A DNA stretch of 64,000 nucleotides, taken from Megaustenia siamemsis. Its lineage: Eukaryota; Mollusca; Gastropoda; Stylommatophora; Ariophantidae. Shown here one piece after another: positions 33,987-45,275 of this stretch. Where the stretch lies: NCBI GenBank assembly GCA_032433765.1, contig JAVIAB010000160.1, forward strand, positions 16,321,400-16,385,399, read 5' to 3'. A program made the translations under genes and the position numbers. Under the pieces are notes generated by a model. That model was not told the DNA's origin. It worked only from the letters and a program-made list of their open reading frames with translations, and made no database searches. Positions within the stretch are counted from its first letter, which is position 1. Each line of letters starts with the position of its first letter.

Positions 33987-35409
33987 CTACACAGGAGTGT
34001 CCCTCGTACATCCTAAGATAATGCGCATGGCTTCATTTTGTATTTTCTCCAGCCTATCAATTTGAGTCGTACTGACAGTAAGAATTGCCAGGGCATACTC
34101 GATTGGTGCGAGGACCAATCCCTGGAACAGAAGAGTAAGTAGCCTCTGCTCGATGTTGGCAGCTGCCATGACCGTCAAGGCGGCTAATCCTTTGCGGGAT
34201 TTTCTTATCACATGGTCGACGTGGTCCCGAAAACACAGACTGCGATAAAACTTAACTCCGAGGTATGTCATCAACTTGTCCCTGGTCACCTCATCAGCTC
34301 CCATTCGTACTACCAGTATGGCCGTACTAAGGATATGATTGTTACGTGAGAACCATGAAACTGATGCTTTATTAGGATTAACCAAGGCACCTGAAACTCC
34401 ACACCAGAAAGAAATGCGATCGAGTTCGTCTTGCATTGTGGAGGCGAGTCCCCGTCTGTCTCTTCCCCGTCGATATACCAGACTATCATCGGCAAAAGTC
34501 ATAGTTCTCCCCCTCCCATCCAGTTATTGTTCCGTGATCGTTATTGTGTGCACGTTAAATAGAACTGGTGACAATGGTGAACCTTGTGGCAACCCTGGAC
34601 AAATGGAAGTTGGCTCGGAAGACCAACTTCCACATCTGTGTATCACCTTCCTCTGAAACAGTGCCGCAGCGATCCATCTAATGAGGAAGGGTGCACGGCC
34701 AGTTTGAGGAGCATATGCATCATGAGGTGTTCAAATGGTACCCTGTTGTATGCATCCTCCAGATCTATAGCAGCAGCACATGCCTCATCTCGTCTGTGGA
34801 AGCCTTCGAAGACGTCATAGGCAAAGACTGCCGCATTGAGCCATGTCTCTTTGTTATATCTATAACCCCCGTGTGTGGGTGGCAATGCGCGTTTCTGTTC
34901 AAGGTGACAGGTGAGGACACGGGCAACTATTTTCTCCAGCAGCTTGCCGCAGAGTTCTACATTGTGATGATTCTGTAGGCACTGATCTGAGAATGGTCCT
35001 TGTTTGGCTTCGGTAGCGGTAGTAAGTAGCTGTGTGGTCACTCCTCCTTAATCTGGCCACTCCGAATGCTGGCATTAAACTCATTGGCCAGTTTTGTCAA
35101 GTCGTCGTCAGCTAAATCGCCTATGTCATCGTACCGAACACCATCTGGACCAGGAGCAGTGATGTATGACCTTTTAAGTGTTGTCCGAATGGTATCGGTT
35201 GTGATTGTGAGATCTTCTTCCAGCCTTACATCCTTGCACAATTTTGACAGCGATCCCCGTATCCTCATTCTTACATCCTCATTTCTTTGGTTCGTCTGCT
35301 CAATGTAGCGGACAAGCAGGGCCTTCTCTTTGCTCTCATCAGATTTGTGCCATATCCGGCCTGTGCTCTGAAAGTCTGGTATGCCTCTGTGTCGTGTTGT
35401 GCCTTTCAC
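33987..35409 (-). pseudogene. Reverse transcriptase domain of the I-like element
   Basis: Assembled from frames 35038-35409 (SYITAPGPDGVRYDDI, the usual APGPDGI block), 34643-35041 (LCGKLLEKIVARVL, HGGYR, and motif A AAIDLEDAYNRVPFEHL), an out-of-frame segment near 34,560-34,600 with GLPQGSPLSPVLFNV, and 33987-34502 with the catalytic MTFADDSLVYRR. The thumb region includes GVKFYRSLCFRDHVDHV and NEAMRIILGC. At least two breaks separate the pieces. The catalytic aspartates are all still present. Confidence 0.8.
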
Positions 35410-35682
35410 GCTGTGACGAAAACGCTAAAATATGGTTAGCGATTTTTCTGAGCACACTTTACTACAGAAGTCATCCCATTTGGCATCCTTAGCCTGCTTA
35501 GCACATAGTTTAAAGTGCTTCATTTTTTGCTCGACCTCTTCTTTCAGACGCTTCAAGAGCTAAGGTTGTGTGTTTCCATTCTTTCGGGCTTTCTGCCATG
35601 CCTTGGCCGTTTGTCTCTTGTACCGCCAAGCTTCCTCGACTTCTACGTTCACCAGGGTGGCTGCGTCCATCTCTCCTGCCTC

Positions 35683-36612
35683 CTACGAGTGACGCTGTTT
35701 CCTTTGTCTGATTTTGCTAATGATGTCTAGGTCAATTTTCTCGTAGTGGAATGTGTGGAGCTTTCTTTTCTGGCTTCTATTTCTGCTTTTCTCAATTAGG
35801 AGGACACATGGATTGGGATTCCGATAGTGATCACTTCCGTGGAACCCCAGTGCACTCCACCTGCATACCAGTGCGAAGGTGGAAGACACCAGTGCCAGGT
35901 CTATGACACTATCAGAGTCCCCTGTTCGAGTGGCCATTCTTGTTGCCCTTCCATCATTCAAGCACACTAAATCGATTGACACTAGTGCGTTCTCTAGATC
36001 GTCTCCCTGCTTGTTGGTTATGACGTTACCCCACTGGTTTCCTCTAGCATTAAAGTCTCCGCAGAAAATGACGTTCTCTTCATCGAACTCGAAGAGATTC
36101 TGCCATTGTTGTGTGTTCACCTTCCCATTACAGGCATACACATTCACAATTACAAAATGAACTGGGGTCTGCACCCTAACCTCATGTACCTGCAATTCTG
36201 CACTGCCCCACGCAGATATATCAACCTCAGCTGCCAACATATTGTTGCGCACAAGGATCGCCTGCCCAAGGTGTCGCATATTGTAGAAACAATGAAAGCC
36301 AGGAGTACTTACTGTCCTGTCACCAAGAAGAGTTTCTTGCAAAACCATTATATCGGCACCGCACAGAAGCTTATCAAGAATGGGCCGTCGTTGATTTATG
36401 GACCCACAATTCCAATATGTAACGCGCACATACTTCAGGCCTAGCCTCTCACACTTCGACATTTTAACGCTACTTCTTTTACCTTGTCGTGTTTTCCTTC
36501 TTCGATGTTGTCGTTTGGGCTGCATCTGAATACTTACCGTCGTCATTGTCTCATAGATGTTTTTGTCGCTGAACGTCGATGCTGTGGATGGTCTAGACTC
36601 ACGTGCACTCAC
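35683..36612 (-). pseudogene. AP endonuclease domain of the I-like element
   Basis: A 309-codon open frame. The APE-type endonuclease motifs are in order: VTYWNCGSIN near residue 64, the metal-binding E in MVLQETLLG, IVNVYACNG, the catalytic pair in FCGDFNARGNQWG, SVIDLALVS, and the terminal SDH in GFHGSDHYRN. All key residues are present, so this domain could be intact. In life it nicks target DNA to prime reverse transcription. The frame ends soon after the domain, upstream of the RT. Confidence 0.85.
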
Positions 36613-36708
36613 TCAGTAGCACGGTCCAGAACCCGTTTCCACGTTATAGACTGGCCAACTCCAGTAAATCGCTCTGCAGCACGCAGATACACTGTGAGCC
36701 TTATACAA

Positions 36709-36835
36709 ATTAAAGCTTTTATTAGAATTAGATATGGTAGTCTGTTATAATTTGATTATGTTATCTATGGAAGCTCAAGTATTAGGATTCTATATGTTAG
36801 TGTGCTATAATTTCATTATTTTCTTTGTGGGAACT
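36709..36835 (+). repeat. 60-bp tandem repeat, segment 3
   Basis: About two diverged units (ataatttgattatgttatct, atggaagctcaagtatta, ggattctatatgttagtg), the continuation of the array at 20166 and 32874 beyond two nested insertions. Confidence 0.75.
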
Positions 36836-36897
36836 AAAGGTTTCAAACTTATTACTTTTACTCTTCATATTTCATTTGCTTGGCCAATATGAATTGC

Positions 36898-37300
36898 AAT
36901 ATATGATATATTCGTAAAAAGTCCAGCAATATATGATATTTTCGTAAATAGTCCAGCAATATATGATATATTCGTAAAAAGTCCAGCAATATATGATATT
37001 TTCGTAAATAGTCCAGCAATATATGATATATTCGTAAAAAGTCCAGCAATATATGATATTTTCGTAAATAGTCCAGCAATATATGATATATTCGTAAAAA
37101 GTCCAGCAATATATGATATTTTCGTAAATAGTCCAGCAATATATGATATATTCGTAAAAAGTCCAGCAATATATAACATATTCGTAAAAAGTCCAGCAAT
37201 ATATAACATATTCGTAAAAAGTCCAGCAATATATAACATATTCGTTAAAAAGTCCAACTAAATATGATACATTAAAAAAAAAAGTCCAACCATATATGAT
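36898..37300 (+). repeat. 30-bp repeat array with dimeric order
   Basis: About 13 copies of a 30-bp unit (atatatgatatattcgtaaa, aagtccagca). For the first ten copies two subtypes alternate (gatatattcgtaaaaag and gatattttcgtaaatag), giving a 60-bp dimer. The last copies carry ataacatattcg, then decay. Minus-strand frames reading LLDFLRIYHI or YIAGLFTNIS are by-products of the 30-bp period. Confidence 0.95.
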
Positions 37301-38039
37301 GTAAAGAAACAACAAATTTAACGTTTTGACCACTTGATAAAACAGAAACAAATAACCACAACACACAAAGCTATCAACAAACGCCACAAAACCAACACCA
37401 TGAGACGTCTCCGCTGTAAATTTGGATAGATGGAAAGATAGAAATCTCAGAAACGTGTCAACAGAAGAGGATAAAATGAAAAGCAAAATATCTCAAACTA
37501 TCTATCCCCTAAACGCTGACAGGTAAAGGAGGAAGGATATAAGGAGCGACAAAAAAACAATAAGAAGAAGATGAAATAGAAATAAGCTGTAAATATGCTT
37601 GTTGACTGTCTGTGTATTTACAGTTGTTTTAGAGAGAATTTTAAGTTGAAAAATCTTTGCGCCATGAAAATTATTAAAACACGATATTATTATAGAATGA
37701 ATTCTAAAAAAAATGAATTGAAATGAGTCAAATTTTGTTTTACTAGATGCGGGTTACGCTGAGAAAACAAAAAAAAAAAAACAACTTGATCATAGTTCTT
37801 TTGCGGAAACATTTAACGAAGAAATAGGAAATATGCGTAACAATTAATTATGACGTAAGCTATGACATTTTTTTACATAACAAATATAACTTGAGCCTCT
37901 TTCGCTTATGTTGAGTACTTCCAAAATGGTCCTTTCTTTGGATTGTCCATACTCGCGGGTTAGTGAATTGATGAAGAACATCAATGATCGCTGGCTAATT
38001 TCGGAGATAGTTCAAATATCAAATATACAAATTCTAAAA
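37301..38039. other. No recognisable feature
   Basis: AT-rich, with an A tract at 37768-37781. No repeat partner or coding motif seen. Confidence 0.4.
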
Positions 38040-38392
38040 TATTACATTCTTTTGTTTTTTGGTTATGGAAGGCCCCGGTATCAATGCAAACGAATTAAAA
38101 TCCATAATTGCTCAACCGCCTGTGTCAGTGGAATCATCCAATTTACTAACTCATCTCCCAAACAAAGAAAGGTAGCTGTAGTCCCCATCATAGCAGTCTC
38201 AGCACACGCCAAAAGACATAAGACGAAACCGCACTAAAAGTTAACACAGCCAACTGTTCCCTGCCATACGATATTACAATTCATCGTAAACAATTGGAAT
38301 ATCGAAACATGATCAAAACGGATGAAACACACAGCTCACGGTACGCACAGAGCACTTAACTCAGTAGCTCCTGAAATTTCTGCGTTTTATTT
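38040..38392 (+). repeat. Dispersed repeat of unknown class, copy 2
   Basis: Inverse partner of 10185-10560. The frame 37908-38237 crosses its left half and encodes a peptide aligned with that of copy 1. Confidence 0.6.
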
Positions 38393-38419
38393 AAAATATC
38401 TATTAATATTTAGAAATTG

Positions 38420-38548
38420 TGATGAACATTCAAAAGGGAAAATGGTTATTAGCATATATCCAACTAGAAAGGATTTAACTCTTTTCACTCTTTTCTTTAA
38501 TCATTGGTCTCCTCTCTATTTCTTTCCCGTGTGTCCTATCCCTATTCC
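38420..38548 (+). repeat. Dispersed repeat X, copy 1
   Basis: Inverse matches: the right part (tagaaaggatttaactcttt, tcactcttttctttaatca) pairs with 39455-39550, and the left part (gtgatgaacattcaaaa, atggttattagcata) pairs with 42870-42930. The class is unknown. Confidence 0.55.
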
Positions 38549-38894
38549 AGATGAGAAATATTATGTAGATATTAAATACTATGCAAGGGTAGGCCGAGAA
38601 CATATACAATAAACATAAAATGGTGTGGAGCAGCTAAACTAATAGAAAGACAAGATAAACTACAACGTTTCGGTAAACCCTTCACCAGGTATAACAAACT
38701 ATACAAATGAAATACAACAAATCGAAGCCAAAAAACATATCAATTAAAAAATGTCGAACAATTACGGTGGTCAGGATTTACGTAGAGTTTAGTTGAAAGA
38801 TAAATAGACAATAGGACAGGTAGGATTTAGTTAGACCGAAAGGAACCAAACAGTGAAAAATTGGACAAATTAAAGAAAGGTGTCCTATAATACA

Positions 38895-39348
38895 AATAAC
38901 ACCAGGGCTGAAACTAAGAATAGCCAAATGTTACATCTTCTCAATATTCCTGTATGGTGAAGAAACATGGACATTAGACCAGAAAACAGAACAGAAAATT
39001 GAAGCTTTTGAAATTTGGATTTATAGTAGAATAGGTAGAATTGGATGGAAAGAAAGAAGTTTTAAAACAACTAAAAATGAAAAAAGAACTACTAAACACA
39101 ATTAGAGCAAGACAAATGAAATTTTTTGGCCATGTTAAAAGACACAACAGTCTAATAAAAGTAATATTAGAAGGGAAAATACAAGGTAAAAGAGGCAGAA
39201 GCAGACCAAGACTAACATGGACGAGTAACATCAAAAGATGGACAAGTCAGCCTATGGCAATCTGCACCATCAAAGCAAGAGACAGAGTGGAATCGCGCTC
39301 CATGGTAGCCAACTTTCGATGCGGAGATGGCACTCAATGATGATGATG
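38895..39348 (+). pseudogene. Family B non-LTR retrotransposon, 3' fragment (copy B2)
   Basis: Reads TPGLKLRIAKCYIFSIFLYG, EETWTLDQKTEQKIEAFEIW, RIGRIGWKER and, after a shift, LKMKKELLNTIRARQMKFFG, VKRHNSLIKVILEGKIQGKR and GRSRPRLTWTSNIKRW. It ends with the family's 3' sequence and an (ATG)n tail. It is 5'-truncated at about 38895. It faces copy B3 tail to tail, with a ~205-bp spacer. Confidence 0.75.
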
Positions 39349-39454
39349 TCCTATAGAATACGAAGAAAACGAGAAGAAGAGGAAAAAAGAGAAAGGATAG
39401 GGGTGGCAATGGGGAAGAGGATCAAGAGAGGTAATACAGATAACGCAGGGAGGA

Positions 39455-39550
39455 AAAGGGATAGGACACGGGAAAGAAACAGAGAGGAGACCAGTGATTA
39501 AAGAAAAGAGTGAAAAGAGTTTAATCCTTTCTAGATTGGTATATGCTAAT
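39455..39550 (-). repeat. Dispersed repeat X, copy 2 (inverted)
   Basis: The reverse complement matches 38447-38548 closely (ctagaaaggattaaactctt, cactcttttctttaatcact, ggtctcctctctgtttcttt). It lies in the spacer between copies B2 and B3, at the 3' end of B3. Confidence 0.6.
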
Positions 39551-39599
39551 ATCATCATCATCGAGTGCCTTCTCCGCAGCGAAGGATGGCTACCATGGA

Positions 39600-41045
39600 G
39601 CGCCATTCTGCTCTGTCTCTTGTTTTGATGCTGCAGGATAGGCTGGTTTGTCCATCTTTTGATGTTACTCGTCCATGTTAGTCTTGGCCTACCTCTGCCT
39701 CTTTTACCTTGTATTTTCCCCTCCAGTATTACTTTTAGTAGGCTGTTGTGTCTTTTAACATGACCCAAAAATCACATTTGTCTTGTTTGAATTGTGCTTA
39801 GTAGTTCTCTTTTCATTTTTAGTTGTTCTAAGACTTCATAGCTTGTTTTCTTTTCCTTCCATCCAATTCTACCTATTCCTCTATATATCCACATTTCAAA
39901 GGCTTCAATTCTCTGTTCTGTTTTCTTGTCTAATGCCCATGTTTCTGCACCATAAAGGAATATTGAGAATATGTAACATTTTGCTATTCTCAGTTTTAGT
40001 CCTGGTGTTATTTGTTTTGATGTTAGTATGTTCTTCATGACATTAAAATTACTTTTTTGCCATTCCTATTCTTTTGTTTATTTCAGTTGTACATTTTCCA
40101 TCACTGGTTATAGTATGTCCAAGGTAGTTGTAGTTCTGAAATACCTCCAAGTCTATTCCTTCTATTTTTATATCAACTTGTGGGTTTTGAGTATTTTCTT
40201 TATTTATGATCATAGTTCTAGTCTTTTTGATATTCATATCTAGTCCATATTTTTTGCTTGTCATGTTCATTTCATTAAGTAATTGTTGTAGATCTTTTGG
40301 ATTTTCTGCTAGTAGTACAGTATCATCAGCTTATCTTAGGTTATTGATTATCTTTCCATTAACTTGTAGGCCTGGCATCTCTATGATGTTTTTTAAAGAT
40401 TTGCTCAGCGTATAGATTGAACAAACTTGGTGATAGGATACATCCCTGTCTTACTCCTCTTTTTATATCAATGGGTGTAGAGTTCTCTTTGTTATATTTT
40501 ATTATTGCTGTTTGCTCCCAGTATAGATTACATATTAGTCGTATATCCATGTCATCTAGATGTATCTTTTTTAGGCATTCTATAAGTTATTTGTGGTGTA
40601 CTCTATCAAAAGCTTTGATGTAGTCTATGAAGCAGGCATATATTGGTTTGTTTACTTCTGTGTACTTTTCGATTAATGTTCTCATGCAGAATATGGCTTC
40701 TTTTGTCCCGCTATTTTTCCTAAATCCAAATTGCTGTTCATCTAATTCAGTATTGATTTTATTCTGAATCCTTCATTGTATAACTTTTAGCAAGATTTTT
40801 GTAACATGGCTCATTAGGCTTATTGTTCTAAACTTACTGCATTCAACTGCACCATTCTTTTTAGGCAATGCAATGAAAGTTGATGTTTTTAGTTCATTTG
40901 GTATGTATCCTGTGTGGTATATGTCGTTGCATATGTCTGTAATTACTTCAATGCCAAAATCTTCTAGTGCCTGTATCACCTCCATCTTTGTGCTGTCAGG
41001 TCCTGCTGCTTTTCCCTTTTTCATTGTTTTTATAGCTTTTTCCAC
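39600..41045 (-). pseudogene. Reverse transcriptase part of family B copy B3
   Basis: Frames at 40773-41045 (KAAGPDSTKMEVIQA, ALPKKNGAVECSKFRTISLM), 40359-40550 (DIKRGVRQGCILSPSLFNLY), 40049-40270 (thumb: EVFQNYNYLGHTITSDGKC), 39772-40038 (FLYGAETWALDKKTEQRIEA) and 39334-39768 (VKRHNSLLKVILEGKIQGKR). The YADD-type block is damaged near 40,320-40,340, where a stop replaces its surroundings. Inactive. Confidence 0.8.
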
Positions 41046-41841
41046 CTCAGATTTTAAGATCTTATAGCCTGATGTACATTTTATAACTGGTCCCTTTGAT
41101 CATGAAATAGTTCTGTTATATATTCCTGCTATCTATCTATAATATCCTTATTGTCTGTTAGCATTTTTCCTTTTTTGTCTGCAATGCATCCACCTTCTGT
41201 GGCTTTTTTATTTGTATTAGTCATTCTCTTTATTTCTATGTGCATTCCTCTTAAGTCTTATTTGCTTTCCATAGTTTCTATTTCTAAACATTTTTGGCTG
41301 AGCCAGTCTTCTTTTGCCTTTTTGCACATTTTGCGTATCTCATTATCTATTTTATTGTATTGGGCAGTGTTCTTCGCTTGTCTCCTTTCTTCCATTTTTT
41401 CTAAAATTGTGTTAGTTATCCATTTTTGTTTTTTGTTCTTTTCTCTTTTGGGTAAGGTGTCGCAGGTTTCTTGTATGCTTTTCTTTATGCATTGCCATTT
41501 GGTTGTTACTTTTTCATCAGGAGTTTCTCTTCTGTATTGTTCAATTCCTTCTAGCAGCTTCTGGTATGCTTTCCTTACTTGTATTGTATAGGTATCTTTA
41601 ATATCTTTTTGATTTAAAGCTGTTATATCTAGTGGATTTGTTGATGAATTAGACTTTTGCTTGTTTCTCTTTAGTTTGATTGGGATCTGAATTAATATCT
41701 GCTCCTAGGTATGTTTTGGCTTTCTTTACGCTGTTACGGAATCTTTCTTTTATCATTATGTAATCTATTTGATTCCTCTTCTTATCTCCAGGGCTTTTCC
41801 ATGTGCATAGTTTCCTTGCTCAAAGTAGGTGTTACATATTA

Positions 41842-42524
41842 TCAGCAGTTTTCTTCACAGAATTGTATTAATCTTTCTCCTCTATCATTTCTTTTTCCTA
41901 AACCATGATTTCCTATAATGGTCTTATATCTACCTTTTCCTACTTTAGCGTTCAAATCACCCATTACAATCAAGATGTCTGAAGATTTCACTTTCTTCAT
42001 AACTTTATTTAGGTTTTCATAGTATGCCTCTATTTGTTCATCTGTGTAGTCTTGAGTAGGTGCATATGTCTGTATTATTGCTATGTCGAATGGTTTTGAT
42101 TTCAACTTGAGTAGTATAATCCTATCACTGTATGTCCAGTGGTTACTTATATATTTTTGTAGCTCTCTTTTTATCAGTATTCCTTACCCCCCCCCCCCCT
42201 TTTGATGTTATCTTGTATATCCTGAGTATATAAATGTATATTTTTCGTCCTCTACCTACATTCTTTCCATCTTGTCTCTGATATGCCTAAAATATCTATA
42301 TTTATTCGTTCTGCTTCTTGAATCAGATTTTCCAATTTCCCTTCTTGATATAGAGTCCTAACATTCCAAGTACTTATTTTAAGATCTTTTTCTCCGACAT
42401 AAGTTCGAATTCCTCTCCATGGCTTCCTCTGGACTAGTACGTATTGAGGCTCCAATCTCTTTCGCGGTGGTCTGTCATATTCGCCTTTCGTGTTCTGAAT
42501 ATGCCTCATGCGTACCACACACAT
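41842..42524 (-). pseudogene. Endonuclease part of family B copy B3
   Basis: The frame at 42252-42524 reads LKISTWNVRTLYQEGKLENL and IDILGISETRWKE, carrying the N and E of APE-type nucleases. The frame at 41842-42105 reads AIIQTYAPTQDYTDEQIEAY and DILIVMGDLNAKVG, with the GDLNA catalytic motif. A break lies between them around 42,110-42,250. The following NQIDYIMI block (about 41,760, another frame) completes the domain. Confidence 0.75.
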
Positions 42525-42807
42525 TGCTATTTTTGCCTTCTGGGCCGTTGATCATTTTTGATTCATCCGCCCCATCCACCGTCACAGACTTTTCACATAC
42601 GGGTTGAACACACCCGGTTTGCCGGAAACATTTTTGTCGAACTATGTGCTTGCCTATTAAAACGCAAATACACGACACAAAGAAGAATAAATCATATTCC
42701 ACTTAAGTATCGGTAATCACAGTTCATCCACACGGCATAAGCAAAACATGCACCAAACGGGGAATAGCAACACATAATTTCACAACTAGACTGTTGCGTA
42801 AAGGGAA

Positions 42808-42829
42808 AGGAGAAGAATAGTCATTGTGA

Positions 42830-42872
<43 letters not shown>

Positions 42873-42936
42873 TAATAACCTATGCTAATAACCATTCTCA
42901 TTTTTGAACGTTCATCACAATGACTATTCCTCTGCT
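42808..42936. repeat. (AT)n tract inside a short inverted repeat
   Basis: gaatagtcattgtgatgaa at 42817-42835 is repeated inverted as ttcatcacaatgactattc at about 42911-42929. Between them lie an (AT)n tract (about 42834-42870) and two copies of gctaataacc. It could fold into a long hairpin. Confidence 0.7.
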
Positions 42937-43324
42937 TGTTGTTATTATTATTATTATTATTCGACTCGTTATACCGTTACCTACACAATAATAGGCCGAA
43001 GGAGTCTTAGAGAACCTATCAGCAACTCATAGTTGGCTGTTGGCGTCGAGATTGGTGAACCTAAACTGGGCAAGATCCTACTGCGCTTTTAATATCAGTC
43101 TAACCGGTCTGGTATGATCAAGCGAGCACGGATCAAAAGAGGGAAAGCAAGGGGGATAAACTAAAGTACCATTCTTAAGTCGGATGTGTTTGGCAGAAAG
43201 GCCTATATATTGCAACTTTGCTATAAATCATTCACGTTCATTTCACGTCCTTTTAATGGTCTGTTGGGGACTGCGTCGGGATAATGCAGAAGATAAAACG
43301 TTTCTATAAATCATTATCATCATC
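42937..43324. other. No recognisable feature; short ATT microsatellite
   Basis: (ATT)n lies at 42941-42961. The remainder shows neither coding nor repeat signature. Confidence 0.4.
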
Positions 43325-43615
43325 ATCAAGCACCATGCCCACTGGCGTCGGTGATCATGTTTCTCCACAATTCTAGATCTCAACAGTTATTTATCATTTC
43401 TGTTGTTGACCTTCTGCCAAGCCATTCTCTTAAGCTGTCTGTTATTTTTTCTCTTTGCTTTCCTCTATCTCTTCGTCCCTCAATTTTCCCAGTTGTTACA
43501 ATATATTTAAACTGTTCCCCTCTCATTACATGGTAAAAAAATTATGATTGTTTCTTCCTAATATTAGAAATTAGCTCTCTTTTTGAACTGACCTCTTTCA
43601 TGACGTTTTCATTGC
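43325..43615 (-). pseudogene. Family A non-LTR retrotransposon, 3' fragment (copy A5)
   Basis: The minus strand reads REWLGRRSTTEMINN and the terminal tail of family A, 3' end at about 43325 next to an (ATC)n tail (43317-43328). 5'-truncated at about 43615. Confidence 0.7.
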
Positions 43616-43687
43616 ATATATAACTGGTATCTAACTGAAGCAGATATAGTAGGTATCTGACAAAAGACAGATAGTTAGTATCTAATT

Positions 43688-43700
43688 AAAGAAGATAATA
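43688..43700 (+). repeat. 13-bp target-site duplication, left side of SINE
   Basis: aaagaagataata is repeated exactly at 43964-43976. Confidence 0.85.
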
Positions 43701-43963
43701 GGTAAAAAACAAAGTAAAGAGCCCCTTCACGCCAAGTGGTGTATAGGGAATATGGTGTTAGTGACCATAAATTTTACAGACCTTCAGCACATGATTTTTG
43801 GGGTAATGTGGTCGGTATTACGCCCATGCCGGATTACTTTCCCAGGAAAAAAATCTGGTACCCATTTAAGGCTGGGTGAACCCGGAAGCCGTCGATTGGG
43901 ATCGAACCCTACCTCTTGTCCTTTGTAGTCCAGTTCACTAAGCACTGAGCTATCGCGGCTCTC
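43701..43963 (-). mobile_element. tRNA-derived SINE, complete, with 13-bp target duplication
   Basis: On the minus strand it begins gagagccgcgatagctcagtg, including the RNA polymerase III A-box-like TAGCTCAGTGC, and about 40 bases later has the B box GGTTCGATCCC. An unrelated body follows (…cccagccttaaatgggtacc…, …cgtaataccgaccac…), ending in a T-rich tail. A perfect 13-bp duplication flanks it, so both ends are precise at 263 bp. Transcription by polymerase III and mobilisation by a partner non-LTR element are known for such SINEs. No partner sharing its 3' end is visible here. Confidence 0.85.
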
Positions 43964-44009
43964 AAAGAAGATAATACTGGTATCAAAATCGTAACGAGCA
44001 GTAATTTAT

Positions 44010-44455
44010 ATATCTAAGATGTTATTGAGCCAGTCTTATCATATGGATGTGAATCATGGACAATAGGACAATAGCCAAGAAAATCACTGGAGTCTGTAGA
44101 AATGTGGTTTTACAGAAGAATGTTGAGAATACTATGGACAGCTAAGAAGAGTAATGAAGAGGTTCTGAGAGAGGACAAAGCAAAAAGAGAGCTAATCTCA
44201 AAAATTAGGAAGAAACAATCATAATTTTTTTTGGCCATGTAATGAGAAGAGGACAACTTGAATATATTGTAACAACTGAGAAAATTGAGGGACGAAGAGA
44301 TAGAGGGAAGCAAAGAGAAAAAATAACAGACAGCTTAAGAGAATGGCTTGGCAGAAGGTCAACAACAGAAATGATAAATAGCTGCCGAGATTGAAAGTTG
44401 TGGAGAGACATGATCACCTACGCCACTAGGCCTGGTACTCGATGATGATGAAGAT
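44010..44455 (+). pseudogene. Family A non-LTR retrotransposon, 3' fragment (copy A6)
   Basis: Reads SYGCESWTIGQ, KSLESVEMWFYRRMLRI, WTAKKSNEEVLRE, KAKRELISKIRKK, RRGQLEYIVTTEKIEGRRDR and REWLGRRSTTEMINSC, then LWRDMITYATRPGT and a gatgatgatgaagatgat tail. It opposes copy A5, the two 5' ends facing each other with the SINE between them. Confidence 0.75.
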
Positions 44456-45275
44456 GATATTTGCAAGTCCATATCTGGTATCATATCATCTTGAGTGCCC
44501 ATTTCTCTCAATCTCAACTTTCTTTCTTTAAAGTTAAGTTGATCGATGACCTGTAGATAAGTCAGCGGCTCAATCACTCACAAATTGGCTGAAGACGCTA
44601 AGAAAAGTAAATCTATGTTTATCTTTTGATATTCAAGCGGGAGGTTTTTCTGGGTTTTCCCGCCAACTGTCTGGGCATTTTCTTTTTATTCAAGTCGAGA
44701 CAGAAGGTCGATGCTTTCACATTACAGGAGACATGGAGGATCAAGCTATCCCAGCTTTTGACAGGACTTTTTTTTTTAAAATAAAGAATGTACATACAGG
44801 ATGGAAAGACCGTGATGAAGATGGAAATAATGATAGAAATGTAGAAGATGAAGAAGGAAAATAATTATTTATTTGGAAAATGTCATTTGTGATAAATATC
44901 ATTGTCATCATCACTATTATCATTATCATTATCATTATCATTAAGAATGTCAACTCCTCCTGCAGCACACAGAAGAAAGGAAAGCAATAGTTCCATCGCA
45001 CCTCACATGTGTATATACGGAAATTAGTTTTAATGTCAAGATATTTTAAATTATTTCGATCAGTCAATTTTTGTAATCAAAATTAAAATCAGTAAATGTT
45101 TGGGTTTTGTGGTAAGACCAGTTTGGCTTTCTTTCCCAGAAAATCATCGGTACACATACAAAGCTGATTAAACGTAGAAGTCGATAGAATAAGTCCAACC
45201 TCTTGTCTTTATAAACTGTTACGCTAACATGAATCACAGTTCAAGTAAAGCCTTCGTTTTCATTGTTCACATATG
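44456..45275. other. No recognisable feature; ATC microsatellite
   Basis: A (TCATTA)-type run lies at about 44905-44943 and T/A tracts at 44769-44780. No coding or mobile-element signal was found before the satellite begins. Confidence 0.4.

Larger units (their letters stand above)
32956..36708 (-). mobile_element. Near full-length non-LTR retrotransposon with RNase H (I-like)
   Basis: About 3.75 kb on the minus strand with AP endonuclease, reverse transcriptase and RNase H in that order, the layout of I-superfamily elements. No separate gag-like ORF1 is visible, so the copy is probably 5'-truncated. It lies in the 60-bp repeat: taaagttatt on the left and taaagcttttatt on the right look like an imperfect target duplication. 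Three or more frame breaks make it inactive as read. Confidence 0.75.
39553..42700 (-). mobile_element. Family B non-LTR retrotransposon, longest copy (B3)
   Basis: About 3.1 kb on the minus strand: endonuclease, linker, reverse transcriptase and C-terminal tail, ending in the family 3' sequence with (ATG)n at 39553-39565. Many shifts and stops. A C homopolymer at 42188-42201 suggests local decay or sequencing trouble. It belongs to the RNase H-lacking endonuclease-RT type often annotated in genomes as 'craniofacial development protein 2-like'. Confidence 0.8.

Noticed and set aside
36858..37486. Hydrophobic repeat ORFs resembling membrane proteins
   Set aside because: The 30-bp array keeps all minus frames open. 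The YCWTFYEYII-type peptides follow from the AT-rich repeat.
43700..43963. A tRNA gene on the minus strand
   Set aside because: Pol III boxes are present, but no complete cloverleaf with paired acceptor ends is visible, and the target duplication and body show a SINE.
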